DNA from: Linnemannia hyalina
Lineage: Eukaryota; Mortierellomycota; Mortierellomycetes; Mortierellales; Mortierellaceae
Assembly: GCA_019671135.1 (NCBI GenBank)
Contig: JAHRHY010000011.1
Location: 310,001 to 374,000, forward strand
Direction: 5' to 3'
DNA: 64,000 nucleotides
The notes below the pieces were generated by a model, which saw only the letters and a program-made list of their open reading frames with translations, was not told the DNA's origin and searched no databases. This document shows, in pieces, positions 50,046-61,851 of the stretch (position 1 is the first letter of the stretch; each line of letters begins with the position of its first letter). A program made the position numbers and the translations under genes.

Positions 50046-52930
50046 GGTGTGTGGATGGAGTGATGGGAGAAAAGAATAAACAAGAAAAAGAAAAAATATG
50101 CCGCCTTATTCTCTGTCTCATTTTTGACCACCCGCCACCCCTTTGCGAAGAAAGAGCACTTTGCAACCCACGAGAGGCAGAATAAAAAGAAAAAAATCAA
50201 AAAGACAAGAGAAGAAGGGCTCACTCCAAACAGACTTGAAGTGACTCGCTTCTCATATAAACAATACTGATCACCGAAATCATCATTCATCGCATGTCTT
50301 GCGTATATCCACCACCTCTTGAACCCTTACTTTGCCACCATATTTCCTCGCAGACAAAGAGAACGCGTCCGACTCTTCATGCTCGTTTCATTAGCGATGA
50401 TTAATCGTAGACCTCGCTATGGAAGGAGCAGGAGGATACACAATACGAAGAAAGACCATCGTTCAGCAAGGGAACCAATAGACGGAGAAGACAGTTCTTT
50501 TAGGGTGGGAGAATCCAAGGTTGTGTCTATCCAATCGATAGGACGTGATACCAAACACACAACACACAAACAAAGTGAGCCTTTGGACAACAGCAATAAT
50601 AAAATTATCCCACCCCTGTGCACTTTGTTCCTTTGTGCTCCTTCTTGGGTTTTTTCTCCAACGGCAAAATAGATGGGCAAGCTCTCTCTTTCTCTCTTGC
50701 TTTCATTTCTTGCTGAAGATTAATGGGGGGGGGGGGTTCTCTTTGTTTTTGGAGCGTTGGGTGAAGCTTAAGACCGATCAATACTTTGGGTTTAGGAGAA
50801 CCCAGAAATACCACAAAAAAACTGCGTTTGATTTTTATTTCTTACCATTAGATGTATACATCAAGATAGAGGTGATAGTCGAAGGGCGAGAATAAAAGGA
50901 ACCATGCACGATGCTTTTTAGGTTAATGAAGTGGCTCTCAGACTACAGACAACGAGAAACGGGAATAGAAAAAAAATTGAGAAATGAAGAAGTCAGGTAA
51001 GTAAGTAAGCAAGTAAAGGCAGGCAAGCACAAGGCACATTTGATACAGACAAGGCGTTGAAGCAAGGCGTGTATGTCCGTTCTAGAGAGGAAAAAAAACA
51101 ATAAACGACAACTGGTTGATCTGTTGACCCCAAAGACTCGACCCCCTGCCAACGTGTTCGCAGGGAGGGCGAAAGAGCGGAAGGAAAAAAAAGAAGGGGG
51201 CATCCAATGTATGACCCTGAGGTGACCCTGTTGTTGGATACAAACACCCTTTTTTCGCCTTGGCAGACCCTCCTTTTGTGCTGGTCTTGACCAGAAAAGC
51301 GATTGACGATTGGGTGGCCATTTGTGATCGATCTACAGGAAAGAAAAGACGGGCTGAGTGACAGAAAAGAGAACGGGACTGGCATGACATGATGGATGAC
51401 GAGAATGGCCATGCTAACAATACGAGTGCCAACAATAAAGCGCAATAGAACTGGATCGCGCTTTTTTTATCCATTTTTTGACATACAGCCAACTTGTTGG
51501 CATTGTTACATAGCATGTCAACGGCTATTTTTTCCTCTCTCTCTTTGCTCTGAATTGAGAATGAATGCCAAGGCCATGACAACCAGATATACTGAGCAAA
51601 ATAGGCCGACGAAAGCACGAAAGTGAGAGTGGAAAGTAAAGGGTTTGTTGAGCTGAGGAGAGAAAGAGAAAGGAAAGATAGAAGAAAGCTATATATGAGC
51701 GAAACTGGTAAAAATAGTGTGCGACATGGTGTAGATAGAAGGATTGACTGAATGAGAGGGGCAAGGGACTCAATGGGAAGAAGGCATGGAAGGGTCAAAA
51801 AGGACTTTTTGTTTTTCCCACTCATGTTTGTTTTGTATGCGCTTGTTTGTCCATCGCTCCGCTCACAGTGTTTATGTGTACCTGAACGACCAATAGTCGG
51901 GCTGTGTGCAAGAAGGAGGAAGTCTAGAGTGGAGAATGTGAATGGCTCCTTGTGGACTTGATTCTTTCTCGAGAGGTGCAAGGAATGGCTCTCGGTCTGT
52001 TGCTGTTATTATCAATGCAATTGCGAACAAATGATAAATAGCTAATTTGTATGTACTTGTGCATGGGGACAGACGGGTGCTTGCCTGTCCCTTGGTCCCT
52101 TGAACTTGGCTGATAATCGTTCTCGTCTCTCATTGATTTCGTGAATGTGTGCCAGCGCACCAGTCAAGTTGCAACCTCCAAAATGTAAAAATAAATCGCG
52201 GACTCCTCTACTTATCTCACCCTTTTTTTACTTTTTACTTTTCCTTCTTTCTTTCTTTTTCCTTTCATCATCAACATCCCTTCTTCCCTCATCAACTCAA
52301 CCCTCCACCCTTCCTTCCTTCCTCCATCCCTACATCACGTAAGTTTGCCCTCCAGTCGCCATTGTTCAAGCTCTGTCCTTACTCTACTCATCCAGGATGA
52401 CTCGTCTCCCAGGAATATTTTTCTTCCCATCCCAGGACAGACACCACATATCACCAGCAAGGAAACACGAACACAAGAACAGCCTCACTTCGACTCTTCT
52501 CCCGTCGATAATGTCTTCACCATGTGAACCACCGATAGGAGATTTTAAAAAAAAAAGAACCTACGTTCTTCACGTCAGTCATGCATAAGGAAACAGGATT
52601 ACCGTTTTTCCTCATTTCGTCATCTTCCATGGTGTGGAAGTGTGTCATCCAGAACCGACTTTGAAGACGAACGCTCCCTTCCAACTGGGAAGACAGGAAT
52701 AGCACTCTGGAAGAAAGAGCAGACAACCCGGTGGAAAAAAGAAGGGAGCAAAAAAAAAGAGGATGTTGTTGTTGCAAGTTGCAGCTTGCATGCTTACTGA
52801 TCAGCTTTATAGCGTTTGCAGTTGGCCTTTGACAAGGTGGACACCAATGGGCTGCCTGGCATCCCGCATTTGGTAATCCAATATTAATATATTAACCTTC
52901 CGTTCATAATTACATTTACATATGCATAGC
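50046..52930. other. Divergent intergenic region between TIF3 and SEC14, with a probable SEC14 5'-UTR intron
   Basis: No coding sequence is supported. A likely untranslated first exon of SEC14 ends in ATCAC/gtaagt at 52338, and the acceptor ATGCATAG at 52929 lies one base before the SEC14 ATG, implying a leader intron of about 591 bases. Upstream of it, 52200-52330 is a strong pyrimidine-rich promoter or leader block. On the minus strand, 51.0-52.0 kb is stop-poor because it is CT-rich. Confidence 0.5.
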
Positions 52931-53776
52931 ATGTCCGACCTCACCATCGATATTCTTCCCGGTCGCGTCGGCAACTTGACTGCAGAGCAGCAGCACGCCT
53001 TGGACGAGTTCAAGGACCTGATCAAGGCCGAAGGAGTCTTTGTGCCTGAACGTCACGACGACCACTACATTCTCCGCTTCTTGCGTGCCCGCAAGTTCAG
53101 CATCCCTAACACCCACAAGATGTTTGTCGATTGCGAAAACTGGCGTAAGGAGCTCCAGGTCGACACTTTGATCGACACCTTTGTCTTTGAGGAGGAGGAT
53201 GCCGTCCGCAACTGCTACCCCCGTTACTACCACAACATCGACAAGGCCGGTCGTCCCATCTACATTGAGCACGTCGGTGTGATCGATATCAAGACCCTCT
53301 TCAAGGTTACTGACGAGGAGCGCATGACAAAGCAGCACGTCCTTTCATACGAGAAGCTGATCCGCGACCGCATGCCCGCCTGCTCAAAGCTCGCTGGCCG
53401 CCACATCGAGCAGTGCTGCACCATCCTCGACCTCAAGGGTGTCTCCCTCCGTCAGTTCGCCAACGCCTTCGGATTCATTAAGCGCACCTCCGCCATTGCC
53501 CAGAACTACTACCCCGAGATGATGGGCAAGATGTACGTCATCAACGCCCCCATGATGTTCACATCCGTCTGGGGCATGGTCAAGCCTCTCCTCGACGAGG
53601 TCACCGTCAAGAAGATTGTTATCTTGGGCAGCAACTACCAGTCAACACTTTTGCAGGATATCGATGCCGCCAACCTCCCCAAGGTCATTGGTGGTACTTG
53701 CGAGTGCGCCGGAGGATGCCAAACAGGCGAGCCTGGCCCATGGAAGGATCCCCGTTACATGAACACCGTCGCCTAA
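52931..53776 (+). CDS. SEC14: SEC14-type phosphatidylinositol/phosphatidylcholine transfer protein (281 aa)
   Basis: SEC14 exchanges phosphatidylinositol and phosphatidylcholine and primes Golgi phosphoinositide synthesis. The coding part is one exon with very strong C-ending codon bias, suggesting high expression. The N-terminal CRAL-TRIO-N helices contain LRFLRARKFSI and FVDCENWRKEL. The lipid-binding domain has YPRYYHNIDKAGRPIYIEHVG, CTILDLKGVSL, QNYYPEMMGKMYVINAP and ILGSNYQSTLL, and it ends in LPKVIGGTCECAGGC and GPWKDPRY. Length and order match yeast SEC14 (about 300 residues). I chose the ATG at 52931 because a splice acceptor precedes it by one base; an ATG nine bases upstream is in frame but would lie inside that acceptor. 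Other SEC14-like paralogues are possible, but the similarity is to the classic housekeeping form. Confidence 0.93.
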   Translation: MSDLTIDILPGRVGNLTAEQQHALDEFKDLIKAEGVFVPERHDDHYILRFLRARKFSIPNTHKMFVDCENWRKELQVDTLIDTFVFEEEDAVRNCYPRYYHNIDKAGRPIYIEHVGVIDIKTLFKVTDEERMTKQHVLSYEKLIRDRMPACSKLAGRHIEQCCTILDLKGVSLRQFANAFGFIKRTSAIAQNYYPEMMGKMYVINAPMMFTSVWGMVKPLLDEVTVKKIVILGSNYQSTLLQDIDAANLPKVIGGTCECAGGCQTGEPGPWKDPRYMNTVA

Positions 53777-54479
53777 AGAGCCATGGATTCATGGATACAA
53801 CCTTTTGTAACAATACATTCATTCTTCTTTTTTCCTACTACAGTGTGTCGTCTTTTTCTTTCGTTCCTTCTTGTTCCCTCCTCTCTCCCTCCATAATGGA
53901 CACTATTCAATTCTCCATCGTCCAATCAGAAAGCGACAAGCTCTCGTCAACTTGCTTTCTCCCTTTTCTTTTTTCTTTTTTTTTTCTTTTCCACACCTAA
54001 TGACGGCCTCTCAACGGGTCATGACAGGCGTCATCCCCCGCCTACTTTTGAAGATGCTATTCACAGACCCACTTACAAACATATAGAGAATAAAATATGA
54101 CCATTTGCGAAAAAAGACGTACTCGTTGGCTCTGAGAATCCATTCAAACCGGCCCTTTTTTATCAATTGATGCTAGCGTTTACTGAAGGTTCATAGCCAC
54201 GCTTCCTTAGACCAACCCAACCCACAACCCACGCATTGACCAATTGGATCGAAGCATGTATTTTCTTTTTTGGCGGTAATCTACCAGAAGTCCTTTTTTG
54301 CATGTGTCAGAAAGTGAACGTACTTTCTGTGGAGAATGAAGAAACGCATGCGTACTTGAACGAGGACTACAAAGGTCTCCGTTCGACGTTGTAGTCTCGT
54401 ACGGAAGCACGTCCAGTATCATATCCACCCTCACGCAGGCGCAAGCATCAGATTCAACATGGATCCTAGTTGCCTTTTT

Positions 54480-54499
54480 CCCCCCCCCCCCCCCCCCCC
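54480..54499 (+). repeat. C20 homopolymer
   Basis: Twenty consecutive cytosines; the complementary strand is a G20 tract. Such a run can form a quadruplex or i-motif, and its exact length is prone to sequencing error. Confidence 0.85.
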
Positions 54500-54953
54500 T
54501 CTTACTTTCAAGCACGTCAGTATCTAAATGTATACTCCCGGTTCTGATAGTTCCTCTTCGCGCATGTTTTTCTTGTCACCATGCTACTTTCACTTCAAAG
54601 ACTGAAAATAAAGAGATATCCTTTAATTGCAGTAATGCTATAGCTTTGGGCTTTGAGCTTTGAGAACAGCCTCAACTCGCAACGTTTTTGGTTGTCAAAG
54701 ATCGAGAACACAGCGACCCTCAAAGAAAGCGAAAGCTAATGATCACTGATAGCTGCCGAGATATCGTATCAGACACTGATCCTCGCATTTTGACTGAAAC
54801 TGAGAAACTCGCCTTCACAAGTACGGTACCTGAAAGTCATCCTCATACACCCTCCCGGACCGGAACTCGACCAATGTATCTACTAATACACATCCTGGTC
54901 TATGAAAAAAAAAGTCTAGACTACGCGCCCTTCATGGCGGGACAGGGATCGAT

Positions 54954-55400
54954 TCAATCCGTAGTGGCTCTCCTCTTGAAGACTCGATCGTCCGCAAGGC
55001 TGATAGGGTCGCTGTCCTCCTTCATCCACGGATAGCGTCCATCTTCATCAACAGGCTGGAGATAAAGTGGACGCTGTTGATGCAGGAGGTAGCACTGGGC
55101 CATACTGCACATATCGTGTGCAGCTATGAGGTCGCGGTGTATGTAGTTTTTATACCTCGGGCAATAGAGCCGCCGTAGGTTGACTTGCATACGAATTCAT
55201 AGCACAATGGGCATTTCTTCGAAGTGTAATACTCATTAACGCCAACGACGATGTAGCCGTTTTAATGCCTTCAAGAAACAATAACCTTGCTACGCGGACG
55301 GCTGCAAAGGCAAATTGAGCTGTATCAGGGTTACTGAGGGTTTGGATGAATGTCTATAACGAAATAAGGTGAAGGGGAAAGGACAAACAAGGGATGTGTC
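54954..55400 (-). pseudogene. Decayed C-terminal fragment of a Fanzor/TnpB-like (OrfB) nuclease
   Basis: Read on the minus strand, about 55290-55215 encodes GYIVVGVNEYYTSKKCPLC, and after a frame change near 55192 the sequence continues as QVNLRRLYCPRYKNYIHRD then LIAAHDMC, through YLQPVDEDGRYPWM to a stop at 54954. This is the layout of the OrfB/TnpB zinc ribbon (CPxC ... CPxC) followed by the RuvC-III HRDxxAAxNM block that carries the last catalytic Asp. It is broken: at least one, probably two, frameshifts separate the pieces, the fourth zinc cysteine is Tyr (CPRY), and no N-terminal or RuvC-I/II part is visible. Eukaryotic versions of this nuclease family are called Fanzor and travel with transposons. 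The assignment is by motif recognition; a related cut-and-paste transposase with the same zinc ribbon is the alternative. Confidence 0.65.
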
Positions 55401-55490
55401 GATGGAGCTGGTCTGCAAGGAGTCCGGTCACCACTTGGCTGCCATGACCTTGGAGCACTATCTCGCTTTATTTACATTGTGGAACACACT

Positions 55491-55537
55491 CTGGCCAGAT
55501 ATCCCGTCAGCGACCTCACTGACGGGGGAGCTGGCCA
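55491..55537. repeat. Imperfect inverted repeat (hairpin)
   Basis: The arms TGGCCAG...CCCGTCAG and CTGACGGG...CTGGCCA pair as an 8-bp inner stem around an 8-base loop, then a 4x4 internal mismatch, then a 7-bp outer stem. It lies about 90 bases from the Fanzor/TnpB-like relic and may be part of the same decayed element, or a transcription terminator-like structure. Both readings are inference. Confidence 0.5.
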
Positions 55538-56924
55538 CTATAGAGAGTCGGAAAAATAAGAAGGGGTTCAGTTCCGGAGGGGAGCCCGACTCAGCAGCCC
55601 TTGGGCCATGTGGCATAAGTCGTCACTATTGGCCTTCTTTCTTTTTTCCTTTCTTTTGTCTTTCATGGACCCTGAAACTGAATAGAAAGGGAAAATATCC
55701 TCCCTATGGCGACTAAGAGATGGTGAGTGTTAATGTGGCTCTGGGGTGGGTGCATGTGCCAGTAAGGCTACCTACTATGGAGCCGTGTATGTAATAATGG
55801 GTGTTATGTCCATTGGCCTGTTCTGGGTCGCGGCATAGTTTGTTCTTTTCCCCCAGTGATCCAAACATCAGGTTATCCTATGTATGACCAACCAAAATAC
55901 TACTGGACACTTGCTACTTGAGCGACATCGGGATTAGCACAGCAGGAGCGACTTGTAGGTTCGCGTCTTTTTCCACACTGGTTTTTTACACATTTTTTTT
56001 GATGAGCGGTCCAGGCCGGTGATCAATTGACGCCACTAACTGTTGTAATGCACGTGATACATGTGTCCGACTCAAAAGGATATCCGGGGGAGGCGGGAAA
56101 CGCGGGCTGGGAGTCGGAGGTGGAGGGAGAGAGAGAGGAGAGGCGATGCGATGCGAGGTGGTGAGTAGCGTGGAAGAAGAAAAGGGGTGTTTGTTGTTGT
56201 ATGAAGGAATAAAAGAAGGGTTGGTTCTCGTTCACTCTAAGAAGGGAAGACCATGAGTAAAGTTTGGGTCAGTGACAGGGCGCGATGGGAGCACGTTGTT
56301 GACTGAGATGCGCCCACAGGACAGGACAAGGCGAACAAAGCTGGACAAAGGTTCTTTTTTTTTCTCCTCCAAGGAAAAGTGAGGAGACCAGACGACAAGA
56401 GGGCTCACAATCGCGGTGGGGGATATGATGTCCGTTGCAGTGGACAAGGGACACAGGAGGCAAGAGGGAGGGAGAGGGAGAGAGAAAGAGAGAGAGAGAG
56501 GGAGAGAGAGAAGGAGGCGTGGGTGGGCTTGCTTGTTTATTGTTGTTGTTTTTTCTTCTTGGTCTCCTTTTTCTGTCACCCCCATCTTCCTCTACTTTTG
56601 CTGTTTCCATTCCTTTCCTCTCTTGACCATGTCAACGTGACTCTTCCCTCCCTTCACCTTCGCTTCCTACCTTCTTTCTATTCACACGTCTTTCTTCTTT
56701 TTCTTCTACTTTTCTTTTCTGCTTTCACTGATTGGCACTTCCCTCTTCCCCTTGCCATCTGCTCACGCTTACTCCACCGCAATCGCGCATCTCCCCCGTT
56801 GCTCACTGCCTCATCGCTGCCCACCTCACCACTTCCTCGCCATTTACTCGTCCAAGGTCGCCCGCGGTGTCGACTCACACTTTTCACCTACACCCCACAA
56901 GCGCACACATACCCATAGCCCACC

Positions 56925-59900
56925 ATGAAGGTATCATTCGCCAACCACGCCTACCCTTATTATACCCTTGATTTTCCAGAGATAAACACAATGATACTCA
57001 CCATGAACCTCTTCAACATAACACGCCTCCACAAATAGTTCGGAAAGCAGATTCAGTTCCAACAGATCACGGAATGGCAGAACCACTACATGAGCTACAA
57101 GGGTCTCAAGAAGATTATCAACTCACTTATTCAGGAAAAGGCCCAGATCTCCGTCACCATCGCCGCCTCGCCACCTCCAGGATCATCCCCCATCGTTCCA
57201 GAGGATGAATACTCCAAGTTCTTGCAGTCTCAAAAGGCCGCTTTCTTCTTCAAACTGGAACGTGAACTGGAAAAGGTACAATGCAAGCAAGCAAAGCAAA
57301 AATCATCAACACCGATATGCGATAGGCGACAAGTCGATAAACCAATTGATCCTTCTACTGGAGGCTAGGTCTTCAATGCTATCCATCTACCTCTCGCAAT
57401 CATCTTGGACATTCGAAGAAAAAAAAGTCGGATTAAACACTCAGGAAGCCGCCTCTCCAAAGGACATCCTATCTCCCTTAACCACCTTGGACATTCAAAG
57501 GAAAAGCCGGATTGAACTTCTTGGAATATGCTCCCGCCCGACGTGACCCCGCATCGACCTCTTTTTTTTTTTTTCAACCGCCAACTCACACGGGTCCATC
57601 GGGGATTATGCCTGCCTTTTTTTCTTCCTTTTTTCTATCTTAGGTCAATACGTTCTACTTGCAGAAGGAATCAGAGCTCAAAGTCCGGCTGCGGTCTTTG
57701 ATTGACAAGGAAAAGGTCATTCTCTCACGCCAAGGGCGACCAGGGACCAGCTCTTCTATCAATTCGCTCAAGGAGGCCTTCCGTCAATTCGAACAGGATC
57801 TTAACAAACTCCAGGTAAGAAAACGATATGACAACTTTTATCGCGATAATCATATGCTTTTCTACAAACTATCAAAGTGTCCAAGAGGATACACACCGGG
57901 TCTACCGATGACCTTTTCAACTGAATGGACAATTGAAAAAAAACGCACACTAACCGCTTATCAACATTCATTGTCGGGACTAGAAATTCGTCGAGACAAA
58001 CGGCACTGGATTCCGAAAGATCTTGAAAAAGTGGGACAAGCGGTCGAAATCCAGCACCAAGGAGCTCTATCTGTCTCGCCAGGTCGAACTCCAGCCTTGC
58101 TTCAACCAGGATGCCATGGTCGAATTGGCCGACAACGCCGCCTACCATCTCCTCGGACTTGAAAACATTCAACAGGGCAACAACCGGTCTTCCTCCGCAC
58201 CTTCTAGCCCTATCACTACCAAATCGTCTCCAGCAACTGGCATCAGGATCATCTCGTCCCCAGTCCAACAGCAGATGGACGAGCTCGAGACCGACCTTTT
58301 CAATGCCCTGACCACCAACCAATCATCTTTGGTTCAGGAGATTCTGGATAGGCGTCTGGCGACTCCCTCGGCTCTTCAAAATAGCTCTGTCTCGGCCGAG
58401 TCCTCACTCAACAATTCCGCCAACACTACCACGACCAACACTAGTAACGCCAACAACAATAGCAACCAGATCGGTTTGGAGAATGCTCGCGAGGTTGTCT
58501 CACGGGTGTTCTGGAGATGCTGCTCCGAGACGACGACCTCAGATGCTGTCATTCAGCAACTCGTCAAGACCAGACTCATCAACTTCAAGTTCGTGGACGA
58601 CATCAGCGACAGGACATGTCTTCATGAGGCGGCCATGGTTGGGAGACTCTCGTTGCTGAAGTTGGGCGTTGAGAATGGCGTTAGTCCCGAGTGCACTGAT
58701 GTCTATGGAAGGAGACCCCTGCACTACGTTTCGATGTACGGTCATGCCGACTGTGCCACCTACCTGCTGTCAATGAAGGCGTCCATGGAGGCTACGGACC
58801 ACGACGGATTCCGGCCGCTTATTTACTCGATTATGAATGGCCATACCAAGTGCGTCGAGATCTTTTTGGCAAATAATGTCGAGATTGAAGCTAGCCAGGA
58901 GGGCGATCCCATCCCTCTCAGTCTCGCTTGTCACTATGGGCACGAGGATATCGCCATGATGCTGATCGGACGTGGAGCCAACGTTATTGCCTGCAACGCC
59001 GATGGACTGGAACCCCTGCACATCACCTGCAGAGAGGGTCATACTCGACTGGCAAAGACATTGACGACTCGTGGCGCTCGTTTGGACCAGGAGGACAAGT
59101 ACATGTGCTGGACTCCATTGTTCTATGCCGCCAGTGAGGGACACGTCGAATGCGTCAAGATTTTGCTGGAGGCTGGATGCAATGTCAATGTGGTGGACGA
59201 GCTCGGAAAGACGCCCATTTACTATGCTGCCAGTGAAGGACATGCCGACTGCGTCGAGTTGTTGGTTGAGGCCGGCGGAAAGATCGAGGGCAAGGCGTCG
59301 GCAAGCGAGGATACCTCAATGGACATACTAGCCCCATTGACGGGCACCAGCGCGATCGCCTCGTCAACTATCTCGATTGCCGACTCTGCTCTCCCAGCAT
59401 CAGGAGTCTTGTCCAGCCCTCCCAGCATGGATGACCTCGACATGGACTTCATTCCTTCCCTTTCTCTGCCCCCACCCATCATCCCCTTCCGGATCTATGG
59501 ACACAATTACCTCGACAAAAAGTACCAAATCAACTTGACTCTTGGTCATCCCAACTACCGTGAGCACGGCAGCCAGGAAAAGTCGAGCTCTCGCCACGGC
59601 CCTGTGCATTTGTATGGCACAGCTCAGATCTCATCTCTGAAGCTCATCATCTCCTCGCGACCTGACAACGGCATGATTCCCCACAACGTCATCCTCCCCT
59701 TGGGTGACGACAGAGAGGTCTTTGGGTTCCAAGTGGACTCGCTCGAGCACTTCACAGTTGAGTTTGATATTTTCCCCACTTTTGGATCCAAGGCCATTGG
59801 TCGAGCAGTTGCACTCCCAAGCACGTTCTCGTCTTTGGAGTCCTCCATGGGCAATGGAGTCTTGCCCCTATTCGATGCCCATTTGAAGGTGGTTGGTGAG

Positions 59901-61575
59901 CTCGCGTTTGAGTATTCGGTTGTCAGGCCATTCCAGGGCGTGCGACTTGAGGTTGGAGGTCGCGTTGAGACATACTGGAAATCGACCAACAGCATTGACT
60001 CGACCATCTCGGCTGCAACAACTCCTCTTGTGGGAACGCCTTCGGTCATGCCTGTCAGCACTTCGACCTCGGGAAGCGCATTACCTCATTCGACATCGCA
60101 GTCGTTGCTGGTCGGCAACATGATCCCTTCGTTTATCACGGCTTCTTCATTGTCTGGCGAGTACATTCAGCTTTCTGTTCAGTTGACGCGGGATTTCGTG
60201 CCAGTCGTGTTTGCAAACTGGCACTTGCCGGTTGAGGGTTTTGACCTTGCTCTTTCGGACGTGACTTTTAGTCAGTTCAAGAAGTTTGGCGAGCTTGTCC
60301 ATCAGAAGGCGGCAGGAGATGATCTAGATAACATCAGCTCATGCAATACCAGCAGCTGGCGCAGTGGCGAATGGAGACGCAAGGTGTATGAGCGATGGAT
60401 GAGCCTGGAGCAAGTCCTGAAGGTAATCTGCGTTTCTACTTTACTTGTTGTTTGATGGTGGATGGTTCGTTCTTAATGCACTAGGTTGACTCATCATCTT
60501 TATACTCTTCTTTCATGTTTTGATAGATTCTTCCCAAGCACATCGGAGTGAACCTGGAGCTGAAGTATCCAACATTGTCGGAGAGGGCGCACTATCGTCT
60601 GACGAACAGCGCAGAGGTGAACAAGTTTGTGGACACTATTCTGCAGACTGTTTACGACTCTTCTTCGGCCACCCACCACCGCAGCTTTATGATATCGTCC
60701 TTCAACCCCGTCATCTGCTCCGCCGTTAACTGGAAGCAGCCTAACTGTAAGTGCTCGCTTATGACCTGTCGAACCGGTTCCACTCTTGGCGAATACTTGG
60801 AACTAACGACATTTTTCATAAACAATAATAGATGCGGTATTCTTCAGCACGTACTGTGGATATAACAAGGGGCGGGCGATAGCGTATCGATCGACAGAGG
60901 GATCGACAATGGTTGGCTTGAAGCGCAAGGAACCCATTGACCCCGAGTCGCTCCCCTCGCCCAAGCATGGATCTGCAGCAGCGCCATTCCCTAGTCTGAC
61001 AGCCTCAATCAGTGTATCGTCTGTGACATCTCCTACAACATCCAGTGGAGCAGGATCTCCGTTGTTGGCGAGATCGTCGGCAGTCTCAGTGACAACGAGC
61101 GCGAGTGATCCCGAGTTCCATGAGGACGACAAGCGGTGCACATCGATCAAGGAGGCTGTCAAGTTTGCCCGTAGCAACAACCTTCTCGGAGTCATCTGCG
61201 AAGCTACACCCCTGGTACGTTGACGCGATATGATATTGTAATTGTACATGATCTGAATAACTCATTTTATTCGTTCGTATGCTAAACGCGTTCGTTTCCT
61301 GTTTATATTAGATCCAAGTGCCTAGTCTTATTACACATATCAAGGAGTCAGGATTGATCCTGTCTAGTTTTGGAGTTGGTAACAAGGATCCGGCGCAGGT
61401 GCAGATCCAGAAGAGCCACGGGGTGGATGCGTTTATGGTGATGGAGAATAGCCACTCAACATCAACGACGACGACGAGTGGCGGTGGGTCAGTGTACATA
61501 GGAAGCATACCCGATGCGGAGGAGGGTGTTTTGCGGTATCAGAACGGAGTCGATTCGGGATCCTTCTCTCTTTAA
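56925..61575 (+). CDS. PHO81: PHO81/NUC-2 phosphate regulator: SPX, ankyrin repeats, degenerate GDPD (1239 aa, 7 exons)
   Basis: PHO81 senses phosphate (through inositol pyrophosphates) and inhibits the PHO80-PHO85 cyclin-CDK. Exons 56925-56930, 57039-57275, 57644-57814, 57984-60422, 60527-60746, 60832-61214 and 61312-61575 total 3720 bases in frame. The SPX domain begins MKFGKQIQFQQITEW and ends in the basic helix GFRKILKKWDKRS. About seven ankyrin repeats lie at about residues 344-574. A beta-rich region (PFRIYGHNYLDKKYQINL) and a GDPD-like fold follow. In that fold the segment aligned with EFDVQLTKD of active enzymes reads IQLSVQLTRD, and the downstream His-Asp is Ala-Asn, so catalysis is probably lost. 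This argues for PHO81 rather than the related phosphodiesterase GDE1, which shares the same domain order. The start codon sits in a six-base coding exon. Confidence 0.93.
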
Positions 61576-61851
61576 TGAGGAGCGAGTTGACGCCTTTACT
61601 CATTCAACATAATAATAAAAGAAACGCGCATTTTTGTTCTCTCCTGTGTCCATCATAACCTTTTGGCGCGTATGATTAATTCTTTTCTTCTAGAAACGGG
61701 GGCTTAGACATTTTTTTCTTCTCGTGGTGGCGGTAGGTCTCGACTGCATGACTGGACTGACTTGATCTTTTCTTATTTCACACATCGTTTTCCTTTGCTC
61801 ACTTCATACATTGACTTTTTCGACACAACCAACACAACCGCACAAAACACC

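Larger units (their letters stand above)
53777..56924. other. Gene-poor region between SEC14 and PHO81
   Basis: About 3.1 kb without an intact gene. It contains a 20-base cytosine run, the Fanzor/TnpB-like relic, an imperfect hairpin at 55491-55537, and a CT-rich PHO81 leader with a GA repeat near 56470-56515. The relic and hairpin suggest that the middle part is old transposon-derived DNA. Confidence 0.6.

Noticed and set aside
51082..51981. A 299-codon minus-strand frame with hydrophobic stretches
   Set aside because: It lies in CT-rich DNA that lacks stops. Its Leu/Ser/Phe runs follow base composition, there are no recognisable motifs or introns, and codon use differs from real genes nearby.
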